Assembly (NCBI RefSeq): GCF_000250675.2
Contig: NC_018681.1
Coordinates: 9,052,001-9,116,000 of the forward strand
DNA length: 64,000 nucleotides
Reading direction: 5' to 3'
Source of the DNA: Nocardia brasiliensis ATCC 700358
GTDB lineage: Bacteria; Actinomycetota; Actinomycetes; Mycobacteriales; Mycobacteriaceae
Part shown: positions 8,621-16,205 of the stretch, piece after piece
Layout of the letters: each line of letters begins with the position of its first letter
Position numbering within the stretch: position 1 is the stretch's first letter
The notes under the pieces: model-generated
The model's database searches: none
Seen by the model: only the letters and a program-made list of their open reading frames with translations
What the model was told of the DNA's origin: nothing
Translations under genes and position numbers: made by a program

Positions 8621-9802
8621 GTGTTGGTCGAGGGGTTCGTCGAGCGTGGATACGAGGACGTTCGGGTCGCATTCGGGCAGGCGCACGAGAAAGACGCGGG
8701 TGCCGCGCAGTTGTGTGTCCATCGTCACGGCCGGGTCGTCGTCGACCTGTGGGCCGGCCACGATCCGATCACCGGAAAAGCTTGGGACGCAGAGTCGCTG
8801 GTGGTGTTGATGTCGGCCTCGAAAGGGGTGACGGCAACCTGCGTGCACCTGCTCGTCGAACGTGGACAGCTCGACCTCGAGGCGCCGGTCCGGGAGTACT
8901 GGCCGGAGTTCGCCGCCAACGGCAAAGCGGATGTGACGGTCGCCGACCTGCTCACCCACCGGGCCGGGCTGTGCGGCTTCGAACCCGAATCCGGTATCCG
9001 CGCAGCGGACTTCACGGATTGGGCGCGGTGCGTGTCCGCGCTCGAAACGATGGCGCCGCTGTGGCGACCGGGAACCGCGTTCTACTACCACGCCATCACC
9101 TGGGGTTTCCTGGCCGGCGAACTGGTGCGGCGGGTCAGCGGAAAGAACGTCGGCGACTTCCTCGCCGCCGAAATCGCCGAACCGCTCGGGTTGAGCCTGT
9201 GGATCGGTCTGCCGGAAACCGAAGAGCCCCGGGTTGTTCCACAGTTCACCCGCACGCCCTCACCGTCGGCCGCCGACGTATCGGCCGTGCTCGCCAGGAT
9301 GGGTATCGATCTCGAATCCCGCCTGGTGCGCAACCTTCTCGACACCGTGGCGACCCGCGAAGACGGCATCGAACTGCTCAACACCCGCGCCGGGCACGCG
9401 GCCGAGGTCCCGGCGGGCAACGCCATCGGCAACGCCCGCGCCCTGGCCCGCATGTACGCCGCCACCATCGGCGCCGTCGACGGCATCCGGCTGCTCACCC
9501 CCGCCACCGTCGAGCGTGCCTGCCGCCCCGGCACCGACCACCTCATCCACCCGGCCCCCATCGACCTCCTCCCCGTCACCCACCGCTTCGCCAACGGCTA
9601 CGAACTCCCGCAAACCGGCAACCCCATGCTCGGCGCCACCTCCTTCGGCCACGTCGGCACCGGCGGCCGCATCGGCTTCGCCCACCCCGCCTCCGGCACC
9701 GCGGTCGGCTACACCTGCACCGACATGACCGCCGACGTCGCCGTAGGGCCGGATCCGCGTTGGACCCCCTGGCTGACCGCCCTCCGCCAAGCCCTCGTCT
9801 GA
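8621..9802 (+). CDS. Serine hydrolase of the beta-lactamase (class C/EstB-like) family
   Basis: A 393-residue esterase/beta-lactamase-fold protein, probably cytosolic because no signal peptide is seen. The SxxK motif is SASK at 65-68, and the YHAITWG motif near 150 supplies the tyrosine of the second catalytic element, as in LpqK/EstB-like actinobacterial esterases. The GTG at 8621 is favoured by GAGGAGGAG about 7 bases upstream; the in-frame GTG at 8618 is nearly equivalent. It is divergent from the MBL gene across about 290 bp. Confidence 0.88.
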   Translation: MLVEGFVERGYEDVRVAFGQAHEKDAGAAQLCVHRHGRVVVDLWAGHDPITGKAWDAESLVVLMSASKGVTATCVHLLVERGQLDLEAPVREYWPEFAANGKADVTVADLLTHRAGLCGFEPESGIRAADFTDWARCVSALETMAPLWRPGTAFYYHAITWGFLAGELVRRVSGKNVGDFLAAEIAEPLGLSLWIGLPETEEPRVVPQFTRTPSPSAADVSAVLARMGIDLESRLVRNLLDTVATREDGIELLNTRAGHAAEVPAGNAIGNARALARMYAATIGAVDGIRLLTPATVERACRPGTDHLIHPAPIDLLPVTHRFANGYELPQTGNPMLGATSFGHVGTGGRIGFAHPASGTAVGYTCTDMTADVAVGPDPRWTPWLTALRQALV

Positions 9803-9839
9803 CGGGAACCGTCCCCGCGACAGCCGTAGCCTTGATCCC

Positions 9840-10376
9840 GTGACACCGGAAGCCCGAGTTCTCGCGGAGGCGTTCGCGGACGAACCCTTGATGACCTTCT
9901 TCTGGCCGGATCCAGATCGCCGACGGCGCGCGTTGCCGTACTTCTGGCACTCTCGGGTGGAGGCGCGACGACGTAAAGGGATTGTCGACACCGCGTCCGA
10001 CGACACCGGGATCGTGAGCGTCGTCCTGTGGGATCTACCGGGTGTTGCTACGCCAATGACCAAGCCGCTCAGCTTGATCCGCGCTTTGGGCTGGACGGCA
10101 CCACGGGCCTTGGCCACCTCCCGCCAGATCGAGGGCCTCCGCCCGAAGCATCCACACCTATACCTGGCGTGCGGTGGAACGCTGCCCCACGCCCGCGCGA
10201 AAGGCGTGACCGCCCAACTGGTGCGCGCGCGTATCGAGGCCAGCCGAGTCGACGTCTTCGTCATCGCCACAAACGACCACAGCGCCGCACTCGCCGAGCA
10301 CGACGGCTTCCGCCCCACCGGCGAACTGGTTGTCGCGCAGCACGTGGTCCTGCGCGGAATGCTGCGGGCGGTGTGA
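9840..10376 (+). CDS. GNAT-like N-acetyltransferase
   Basis: A 178-residue protein with GNAT architecture: an N-terminal LAEAFADEPLM strand-helix typical of the family and a degenerate acetyl-CoA loop (ARAKGVTAQLV) near 122. It ends with the usual TNDHSAALAEHDGF strand-helix pair. The start is the GTG at 9840, 37 bp after the serine hydrolase gene, and the two may be co-transcribed. The substrate is unknown. Confidence 0.8.
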   Translation: MTPEARVLAEAFADEPLMTFFWPDPDRRRRALPYFWHSRVEARRRKGIVDTASDDTGIVSVVLWDLPGVATPMTKPLSLIRALGWTAPRALATSRQIEGLRPKHPHLYLACGGTLPHARAKGVTAQLVRARIEASRVDVFVIATNDHSAALAEHDGFRPTGELVVAQHVVLRGMLRAV

Positions 10377-10619
10377 GCACCACGAGTTCTGGCGCCACAG
10401 GGATCGGCGCAGGTCGTACCGTGGCCAGCCGAGGGCGGCCCAGCTCCACCTGCGCGGACGGCCAGGCGGTGTTCGGTCAGAGCGAACGTCGTACTCGACC
10501 GGTGTGGTCGAAGGAGTGTGGTCGTGGGCGTGTCGGTGCGATGGTCGGGTCGGTTGGTCTAGGGTCGGCCAGGTTTCTTGTTTCGCTGTTCCTACTGGGG
10601 GTTTCGAGGAGGCGGATTC

Positions 10620-11267
10620 GTGTTCAGGCGCGTTTGGGCGTTGTTGGGTTGCTTATCGTTCGTGATGGGTTTGCCAGCGGTGCTGTTGGGCGTCGGAGTG
10701 GCGGCCGCGGAACCGGTGGCGGACAAGTTCGGGTCGTTCACCACTGATGACGGATGGGTCGTCAACGTATTCAAAACCGATGAAAAGTTGGACCGCTGGC
10801 CCAATTTGGCGGCCACCGCCTACACACGCGAGGGCTTCTACAGCGTGAAAGGCGCTGTGTCGATCGAGGGGGAGGGGCGTGCGCCGGTCAACGCGGCGGC
10901 CGTGCAGATCGGGTTGCAACTCGGGTGCCAGATCGATGTGAGTACCGGTCTCACCGCGGGGTTGGGACTCAACGTCGGTGTCAACGGAGTGGTGACGGTG
11001 TCGCAGTATCCGTCGGGCTTGGTGGGCGGCAACGCCGGTGTGAATCCGAGCGTGTCGGGGACACTCAAGCCCGGCGGCATCACACAGTTGGTTCTCGGCG
11101 CGAAATCACTGAATGGCGCCTATGGTTCGATCGCCACGCGGGAGGCCGAGATGAAGGTCGACGCCTGTGGCGGACCGGTTTCGGTGCGTTCGGTGGTCAC
11201 GGTGTCACTCGCCACACCGACGAGTACCGACTCGTTCTCGGTCTACGGCGACCCGGTCTATCTCTGA
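10620..11267 (+). CDS. MspA-family outer-membrane porin
   Basis: This probably forms a homo-oligomeric channel in the mycolic-acid outer membrane. The 215-residue precursor has a signal peptide that ends after about 30 residues (ALLGCLSFVMGLPAV, then VAAAEP). The mature part shows the MspA pattern: an N-terminal DDGWVV strand, alternating Gly-rich strands (LGLNVGVNGVVTVSQYPSG) and the C-terminal SVYGDPVYL. The GTG at 10620 has GAGGAGG 7 bases upstream. It lies directly ahead of the putative toxin locus on the same strand, 163 bp from the next gene. Confidence 0.9.
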   Translation: MFRRVWALLGCLSFVMGLPAVLLGVGVAAAEPVADKFGSFTTDDGWVVNVFKTDEKLDRWPNLAATAYTREGFYSVKGAVSIEGEGRAPVNAAAVQIGLQLGCQIDVSTGLTAGLGLNVGVNGVVTVSQYPSGLVGGNAGVNPSVSGTLKPGGITQLVLGAKSLNGAYGSIATREAEMKVDACGGPVSVRSVVTVSLATPTSTDSFSVYGDPVYL

Positions 11268-11430
11268 GCATCGCGCACGCTGAACTGCTCGTGCGGCAGA
11301 CGACGGTACTTGCCGAAGGCCAGCTCCTTCCATGTGATAGCTTCCGCATATAGCCAGCGTGACGCTGTGCGAGTTTGATGCTCTCTGCCTTTGTTCAGGT
11401 CCGGTATCGGTTCGGCGAAGGGGGTTCGAC

Positions 11431-11706
11431 ATGACCACGGCTCCTACCACGCGAGATCGTCAGGGCTTCGCCGGCGGCAGTGCGACCGATTCGCTGCGTG
11501 TGCTGGGAGCGATCGTGGTCGGCGTGGTGATGCTGATTACCGCGTTCGCGTATCTGAACCGGATACCGGGCTGGGCTGACCAGCACGGCGCTGTCTGGGT
11601 GTATCTGGGGTTCTTCGTCTATATGTCCATCGCCGGACGGCTGTTCTGGTGGGGGCTCGATCAACTCCTGGACCGATTGCGCACCCAGCGCGGCACCGGT
11701 CGGTGA
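11431..11706 (+). CDS. Small two-TM membrane protein, coupled to the putative toxin gene
   Basis: A 91-residue protein with two hydrophobic helices at about residues 24-43 and 52-72, short N- and C-terminal tails and no recognised domain. The ATG at 11431 is preceded by GAAGGGGG. Its stop codon overlaps the GTG start of the secreted toxin-like protein (GTGA), so the two should be translationally coupled. A role in export, anchoring or self-protection of that protein is an inference from context only. Confidence 0.75.
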   Translation: MTTAPTTRDRQGFAGGSATDSLRVLGAIVVGVVMLITAFAYLNRIPGWADQHGAVWVYLGFFVYMSIAGRLFWWGLDQLLDRLRTQRGTGR

Positions 11707-13277
11707 CCGTGCGCCGCGACCGGCTGCTTCGTCGGGCCGCGACTGCCACCGCACTGCTCGCCCTGGCTGGTGGGTGCGGCGCGTTGTGGACGTATCCGGT
11801 TGCCGCACAACCCGATATCCCCTGCGAGCAGTGGCAGCAGCTGCATCCGGGCTGGCCGTGCATCCCGGTCCCCAAACCGCCGCCACCGCCGCCACCTGGG
11901 ATGTCCGATCCCGGTCAAGCACCGACCACCGCGCCACCGGTGCTGCCGGGACAGCCGAACCAGCCCCAAGGCGGCGGTTACGGGCCTACCCTCGGTGGCG
12001 TCATCCCGCCTGACCCTGGGCCCGGCAACGGCACACCGATCGTGCCGGTTCCCGGATTCACCCCACCCGTCCTGCCCGGAAACCGGCTCCCACCTGGATC
12101 CGCGAATCCCCTGGCTCCGAACAACCCGACTCTGCCCGTGGTGCCCGCGCCCGCCGACGGCGGTCAACCAGCGCCGCTGCCGGTTCCGGCAGCCGGAGGT
12201 GAGGACCTGGTTTCTCAGCTCGAACGCGCGGCCCGACTCCACGAGCAGGGTCTGCTGTCCGATCAGGAGTTCGCCGACCTCAAACAACGACTCCTGAATC
12301 CTCCGGCCATACCACCGCAACGCCCGCAACCTGGCACCCCGGTCAGCACGGACACCGGCCGAGGTGACAACCGCGTTCCGGCGCTACTGCTGACCGGACT
12401 GACCGCGTTCCTGAGCGCAGGACTGCGTCGGCGTGCGCGCGACGAGACAGGGACCAGTTACAGCCTCAACGACGGCACCGTGGTCGAATTCGACGCCGAC
12501 GGCCGCTTCATCACACCGAGCTGGAGCGACCCCAGCATGGGGACCGCGAACTCGGTGCACATCTTCCCCGAACCTCAGGTCACCGCTGACAACCCGAGCC
12601 TGAAAGACAAAGGGCTACCACCCACGATCGAGGGCGGCATCACCTTCCCGAGTAACCCCAACGATCAGATGTACCTATCCCGCGTGCCGGGCCCTGAGGG
12701 CGACAACCACAACTGGTACGTCGCCTACACCTACATCAACCCACGCCTGGACGACCCCGGCGCGAAAGACAAAGACGGCTGGCTGCCCTACGCGCTGATC
12801 GTCCAAGACCAGAACGGCTACCACCAAGTCACCGACCCACCCGCCAAAGGCAGCGGTGCCGCCGCGGCCATGGCCGCCGGCCTGGCCATGTGGGGCTTCC
12901 AACGACCGGCACCCGGAACGGGAGGCGGTGGCCGCAGTGACGGCCCCCGGGTTCGACCAGGCCCCAGCGGGCCGCCGAAGCCTGCGACGATAACCGGTCC
13001 CAAAGGTGAAACCATTCCAGCCGTTCCGCCTGGGGCCACAGGAACAACAACGCCGACAGGTAAGGGTATCGAGTACCCGATTCCGCAGGGTACGGCCGGA
13101 CTCGACGCCAAGGTAACGTCCATTCGTGTGATGGATCCTGTCAGTACCGGAAAGTATCAATACCCTAATGGTTACGTGGTGTACATGAACAACAGTGGCC
13201 AGACTGTAAATCCCTTGACCGGTCGAACGGTTTCAAATGCCGATCCTTACGCCCACATTGAACTCCCACCTAGGTAG
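11703..13277 (+). CDS. Secreted modular protein, putative polymorphic toxin
   Basis: A 524-residue Sec-type precursor. It has a signal segment at 1-35 (twin arginines, hydrophobic core, VAA then QP), followed by a Pro-rich stalk at 54-165 and a SHOCT-like short helical module at 168-198 (LHEQGLLSDQEFADLKQRLL). A hydrophobic segment lies at 225-241, a beta-rich middle domain at about 250-380, a second low-complexity linker at 400-450 and a compact C-terminal domain at 453-524. That last domain contains IRVMDPV, KYQYPNGYVVYMN, GQTVNPLTGRTV and DPYAHI. Variable C-terminal domains of this sort after a linker, with a small gene 6 bp downstream, are the hallmark of polymorphic toxins. The activity of the domain is not identified. 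The GTG start overlaps the preceding stop codon. Confidence 0.72.
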   Translation: MTVRRDRLLRRAATATALLALAGGCGALWTYPVAAQPDIPCEQWQQLHPGWPCIPVPKPPPPPPPGMSDPGQAPTTAPPVLPGQPNQPQGGGYGPTLGGVIPPDPGPGNGTPIVPVPGFTPPVLPGNRLPPGSANPLAPNNPTLPVVPAPADGGQPAPLPVPAAGGEDLVSQLERAARLHEQGLLSDQEFADLKQRLLNPPAIPPQRPQPGTPVSTDTGRGDNRVPALLLTGLTAFLSAGLRRRARDETGTSYSLNDGTVVEFDADGRFITPSWSDPSMGTANSVHIFPEPQVTADNPSLKDKGLPPTIEGGITFPSNPNDQMYLSRVPGPEGDNHNWYVAYTYINPRLDDPGAKDKDGWLPYALIVQDQNGYHQVTDPPAKGSGAAAAMAAGLAMWGFQRPAPGTGGGGRSDGPRVRPGPSGPPKPATITGPKGETIPAVPPGATGTTTPTGKGIEYPIPQGTAGLDAKVTSIRVMDPVSTGKYQYPNGYVVYMNNSGQTVNPLTGRTVSNADPYAHIELPPR

Positions 13278-13283
13278 GCCCAG

Positions 13284-13814
13284 TTGACCAGCGATCATGA
13301 AGCTCGGGTGGTACGACTCGAATCGCTCCTTTCCGGCGACCATGGCCGTGTCCCAGAAGAAATTCAATGGAATCCGCTCACTACCGAGGATCTACTGCTG
13401 GAAGCATGCGTTATAGATGTTCGCTATATGTCCCATATTTCATCGGTCGGGTTGCTTCTGGACCTACGCACCGCGCTTCAGATTGACGAAGGAAACACAG
13501 GGCTGCTTGTTGTCGAACAAGATCTCGACCTGAAAATATCAACCGAAAAAATGCACGGGCCAATGGTCCGAACCATTGTGGGATCGGTTCCGCGCGTAAA
13601 TTCTTCCGCAGGTTATGGCATCGAGATTGCCTGTATGCCAAGCTCCTTGATATCCATTTCGGGCGGTCAAGCCTATTTTCATGTCGGCAATGTCGACGGC
13701 ATCGGCGAGGTGCCACCAACGTTGGAAGGCAAAGTGCTACCGAGAACCGGGTTTCAAAGTTGGGAGTCCAGCATCAGGCTGGTTTACACGGCTGCTTCCC
13801 CATCAATCGCGTGA
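13284..13814 (+). CDS. Putative immunity protein of the adjacent toxin
   Basis: A 176-residue cytosolic protein of unknown family, rich in beta-strand patterns (ACVIDVRYMSHISSVGLLLD, GLLVVEQDLDLKIS, AYFHVGNVDG). It starts at a TTG 6 bp behind the toxin stop codon, the spacing expected of a toxin-immunity pair. GC content falls clearly below that of the neighbours, especially from 13380 to 13720. This points to recent acquisition, as is usual for immunity genes. Its role is inferred from position; no immunity family was recognised by eye. Confidence 0.62.
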   Translation: MTSDHEARVVRLESLLSGDHGRVPEEIQWNPLTTEDLLLEACVIDVRYMSHISSVGLLLDLRTALQIDEGNTGLLVVEQDLDLKISTEKMHGPMVRTIVGSVPRVNSSAGYGIEIACMPSSLISISGGQAYFHVGNVDGIGEVPPTLEGKVLPRTGFQSWESSIRLVYTAASPSIA

Positions 13815-13827
13815 GAAATTGCGGTGA

Positions 13828-13920
13828 GGCCGGAAGCTGTCCGACGGCTATCTGTATTGGCCGAAAAACACCCCCGCCGGTGACGCAGTAGCAGCAGAGC
13901 TTCCAAAGAAGCGGGGGTAG
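13828..13920 (+). pseudogene. Possible remnant of a second toxin C-terminus
   Basis: A short open stretch without a start codon, following a stop at 13825. It encodes a 30-residue tail containing SDGYLYWPKNTPAGDAV and ending ELPKKRG. It lies between two immunity-like genes, exactly where displaced toxin tips accumulate in polymorphic toxin loci. The composition resembles a folded domain end rather than random high-GC translation. Length alone gives weak support. Confidence 0.3.
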
Positions 13921-13979
13921 CGGATTTCGGTGTCTTCTACGGCTGATCGTCAACTCGACAACACAACGGCTGCGGCCGA

Positions 13980-14339
13980 GTGTTCCAATTCCCCTGGTAC
14001 TTCGGGCAGAACTGGGCCGCTTTCGACGAATGCATGAGAGATCTCGACGAATGGCTTCCTCCAGGAACGCAGGGATACGCCCTTGCCGTGTGGAACGCTG
14101 ACGCCGTCTTGGTCGAGGACAAGTCAGCATTGGAGGCGTTCGTCGACAGTCTGAACTTCATTCATCAGGAACTCGCGGAACCCTCAGGGCTGGTCTCCAC
14201 CGGCACCGGCGTCGCCTCGCCGACACCGAGGGGGTTCCAGGTGGTGCTGCATTGCGAACCCGGCGCTCATGATCGGTTGCTCAGCAGGTGGACTCGCGCC
14301 GGAGCCCGGCTCAACCCGCCCGCCGCCGCACATCTCTGA
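13980..14339 (+). CDS. Barstar-family protein, N-terminally truncated, orphan immunity gene
   Basis: A 119-residue product from the GTG at 13980. The first 30 residues match the barstar (barnase inhibitor) core, FPWYFGQNWAAFDECMRDL, with the FPxYFGxNW signature and the acidic helix that plugs the RNase active site. Typical barstar-like proteins have about 20-25 more residues in front, forming strand 1 and the following helix. Here that part is missing because an in-frame stop lies at 13944. No barnase-type RNase gene is present in the window. It is either an orphan immunity gene or a decaying copy. Confidence 0.7.
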   Translation: MFQFPWYFGQNWAAFDECMRDLDEWLPPGTQGYALAVWNADAVLVEDKSALEAFVDSLNFIHQELAEPSGLVSTGTGVASPTPRGFQVVLHCEPGAHDRLLSRWTRAGARLNPPAAAHL

Positions 14340-15007
14340 TCGACTGTGTGCCGATACCTCAGCTCCCGCACCTGGTTCCGCCGGCAGTCGGTGCCCGACG
14401 TGACAGCCCGTACTCGGCGCTCGGCCATCGGGTCGTGCTGCGTCATGATGACCTCTCGGGCGCAGCGTGCGCCGTGGTCGGCGTATGCGAGGGATAGGTT
14501 GGGAATGGGACGGCAAGGATCACCACAACGGTGGTTGTTGTTGCCGGATTCGCGCCGATCTCATCCCTCGACGCCCTGCAGCAAGACTGCCAGCAGGTCA
14601 ACCGCAGCATAGCCAGTGAACCCGTTGCGCCGCAAGGCAAATGCCGTCCAGCCGAGAATCTGCGACACGCCCACCCGTAGGACACGCCCATGACTTGATG
14701 GGGGCCGGTTATCGCACAGCGACGCCGCTGCAAAGCGAGGTCGTCACACGGAAGTCGAGCACTTGGTTCCGGCGTCGGCGGCGCGACGGGCTCGGTTCCC
14801 TCGTTGGGAAAAATCTGGGAAAAATCGACCCGATCGAGGCCGCCTGAACGCCACCGAGGACCGCCGAAAGTGATCGAACCCGGATCAGTCTCGGCCTCCC
14901 GCCCGGCGGTTGTACCTACCCATCACCGCAGGTCAAACACTCCTGCCTGGACTTTTCCCGCTCCCGCGCTGACTCTGCTAGAGTCTCGACAAGCGGTTCA
15001 CCGCTTC
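14340..15007. other. Non-coding stretch between the immunity genes and tRNA-Gly
   Basis: I see no convincing gene in these 668 bases. Reading frames on both strands are short and of shadow type. A direct repeat of GGGAAAAATC occurs at about 14807-14827. A TAGAGT hexamer at 14979-14984, inside a small GACTCT/AGAGTC inverted repeat, could be the -10 box of the tRNA gene. Confidence 0.5.
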
Positions 15008-15078
15008 GCCGATGTAGTTCAATGGTAGAACTTCTGCTTCCCAAGCAGACAGCGCGGGTTCGATTCCCGTCATCGGCT
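15008..15078 (+). tRNA. tRNA-Gly(CCC)
   Basis: The acceptor arms GCCGATG (15008-15014) and CATCGGC (15071-15077) pair fully. The anticodon stem TCTGC/GCAGA encloses the loop TTCCCAA, so the anticodon is CCC. The T arm carries GGTTCGATTCC. The 3' CCA is not encoded. Glycine tRNA genes are known integration targets in actinobacteria (for example mycobacteriophage L5), which fits the phage-like genes just downstream. Confidence 0.95.
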
Positions 15079-15084
15079 CAGCAT

Positions 15085-15114
15085 GGCTCCGATCTGGTAG
15101 TTCAGGTCGGAGCC
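15085..15114 (+). terminator. Hairpin downstream of tRNA-Gly
   Basis: The arms GGCTCCGA and TCGGAGCC pair across a 14-base loop 7 bases after the tRNA. It is a likely processing or termination structure, although no U-run follows. Confidence 0.5.
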
Positions 15115-15152
15115 GATTGCGTTTCGGGGGTGTCCACTGCGGTGAATGTTGT

Positions 15153-15416
15153 TCAGGGGGTGGGGGTTTCGGTGGCGGGGACCAGGCAGAGGTAGGGCTT
15201 GCCCGCGTAGGTTCGCGCACCGTCGACCAGGCCCGCTTCGGCGGGGGTGCGGCAGCGCACGTAGGGCTTGCGGCGGGTGTAAGAGACGTCCTGGTGGCGT
15301 AGGGCCGCCGCTTCGTCGGCGAACGTTTGATGGCATTGCGCGCAGTGGCACACGTTGTGCGCGCTCAACGGCCACTGGTGGTGGCAGCCTCGGCACTTCA
15401 CCATCTCGGCCGACAT
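15153..15416 (-). CDS. Small zinc-binding protein, phage-associated (FDXHR-like)
   Basis: An 87-residue protein with a CRGCHHQW pair and a CHCAQCHQTF pair, followed by AALRH, a zinc-ribbon-like arrangement resembling the FDXHR family of small zinc-binding proteins common in actinophages. A second Cys/Arg segment (RKPYVRCRTPAEAG) follows. The ATG at 15416 has GGAGTG upstream. It lies next to tRNA-Gly and 27 bp behind the helicase-like remnant on the same strand, suggesting the leftover end of an integrated element. Its biochemical role is unknown. Confidence 0.65.
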   Translation of the reverse strand: MSAEMVKCRGCHHQWPLSAHNVCHCAQCHQTFADEAAALRHQDVSYTRRKPYVRCRTPAEAGLVDGARTYAGKPYLCLVPATETPTP

Positions 15417-15443
15417 CGTGGCCACACTCCTTACCAACCCTCA

Positions 15444-15530
15444 TCAGATACTCCGCCACGGGAGTTCCACCACGGTAGGTGCCGGCCCGGTGCGGTTCTT
15501 GCCGAGGATAATTTCCACACCCCCGGTGAG
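15444..15530 (-). pseudogene. C-terminal scrap resembling a DnaB/RecA-type phage helicase
   Basis: The frame encodes 28 residues containing EIILGKNRTGPAPTVVELPW, ending at the stop codon at 15444. The AKxRxGPxxTV pattern is typical of the last strands of DnaB-like replicative helicases. No start codon or upstream domain remains; the minisatellite begins about 100 bp further on. With the zinc-binding gene immediately downstream it looks like the surviving end of a phage or integrative element operon. Confidence 0.4.
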
Positions 15531-15626
15531 CAAACCCGTACAGCGCGGATGATGCGGCAATGCAACAACATCCGCAACCTGCTCGCGACATCCGCCGCGG
15601 TTCGGCGCCCCGCACGCGCACAGCGC

Positions 15627-15664
15627 CCCGCGCACCTTTCGGTGTCCCGCGCACCTTTTTGCGT
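15627..15664. repeat. Two 19-bp direct repeats, first cluster
   Basis: Two copies of the unit CCCGCGCACCTTTCGGTGT, the second altered in its last bases, stand directly before the first palindrome. Confidence 0.85.
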
Positions 15665-15700
15665 CCCGCGCGCATGTCGGTCGACTGACACGCGCGCGGC
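15665..15700. repeat. Palindrome copy 1 (36 bp, imperfect)
   Basis: An inverted repeat centred on GTCGAC with arms rich in CG alternation. It is the first of three copies, with a few mismatches in the left arm. It could fold as an RNA hairpin on either strand. Confidence 0.85.
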
Positions 15701-15811
15701 GTGACGAAAGGTGCGCGGCAGCGCTGAACCCAGGCGCCAGAGCAAGCTGACCTCCACGGCGCGCGCGGCGTGCACGCGCCCCGCCGTCCCGCGCCGCAGC
15801 GTCCCTTGCAT

Positions 15812-15906
15812 CCCGCGCACCTTTCGGTGTCCCGCGCACCTTTCGGTGTCCCGCGCACCTTTCGGTGTCCCGCGCACCTTTCGGTGTCCCGCGCACCTTT
15901 CGGTGT
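15812..15906. repeat. Five perfect tandem 19-bp repeats
   Basis: Five identical head-to-tail copies of CCCGCGCACCTTTCGGTGT with no spacers, ending exactly where the second palindrome begins. Each unit contains a small ACCTTTCGGT near-palindrome. The perfect identity implies recent slippage expansion. Confidence 0.95.
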
Positions 15907-15942
15907 CCCGCGCGCGTGTCAGTCGACTGACACGCGCGCGGG
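15907..15942. repeat. Palindrome copy 2 (36 bp, perfect)
   Basis: All 18 bases on each side of the centre are complementary, centred on GTCGAC at 15922-15927, with long CGCGCG arms. It is the best-preserved copy. Confidence 0.95.
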
Positions 15943-16053
15943 GTGACGAAAAGTGCGCGGCAGTGCTGACTCCAGGCGCCAGAGCTAGCTGACCTTGGCG
16001 GCGCGGGCCGCGTGCACGCGCCCTGCCCTCCCGCGCCGCAGCGTCCGGCGCAT

Positions 16054-16169
16054 CCCGCTCACTTCTCGACGTCCCGCCGCGCGTTTCAGCGCCCCGCACA
16101 CCTTTCAGTACCCCGCTGCGCGTTTCGGCATCCCGCGCACCTCTCAGCACCCCGCGCACCTTTCGGTGT
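16054..16169. repeat. Six degenerate 19-20-bp repeats, third cluster
   Basis: Six head-to-tail units beginning CCCGC, at 16054, 16073, 16093, 16112, 16132 and 16151. Only the last matches the consensus perfectly, so this cluster is older than the one at 15812. Confidence 0.85.
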
Positions 16170-16205
16170 CCCGCGCGCGTGTCGGTCGACTGACACGCGC
16201 GCGGG
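16170..16205. repeat. Palindrome copy 3, downstream of the methyltransferase stop
   Basis: The third copy of the palindrome, with one mismatch beside the centre, lies 24 bp past the stop codon of the methyltransferase. There it may act as that gene's terminator hairpin. Confidence 0.85.

Noticed and set aside
14800..14830. Attachment-site arm repeats (two GGGAAAAATC copies) of a phage integrase
   Set aside because: There are only two copies, no integrase gene, and they lie on the 5' side of the tRNA rather than at its 3' end.
14641..14847. A 68-codon plus-strand frame before tRNA-Gly
   Set aside because: It has no ribosome binding site, no homology signal and Arg-rich random composition.
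15812..15906. CRISPR array
   Set aside because: The 19-mers are directly abutted, with no spacers and no cas genes nearby; they are a tandem minisatellite.
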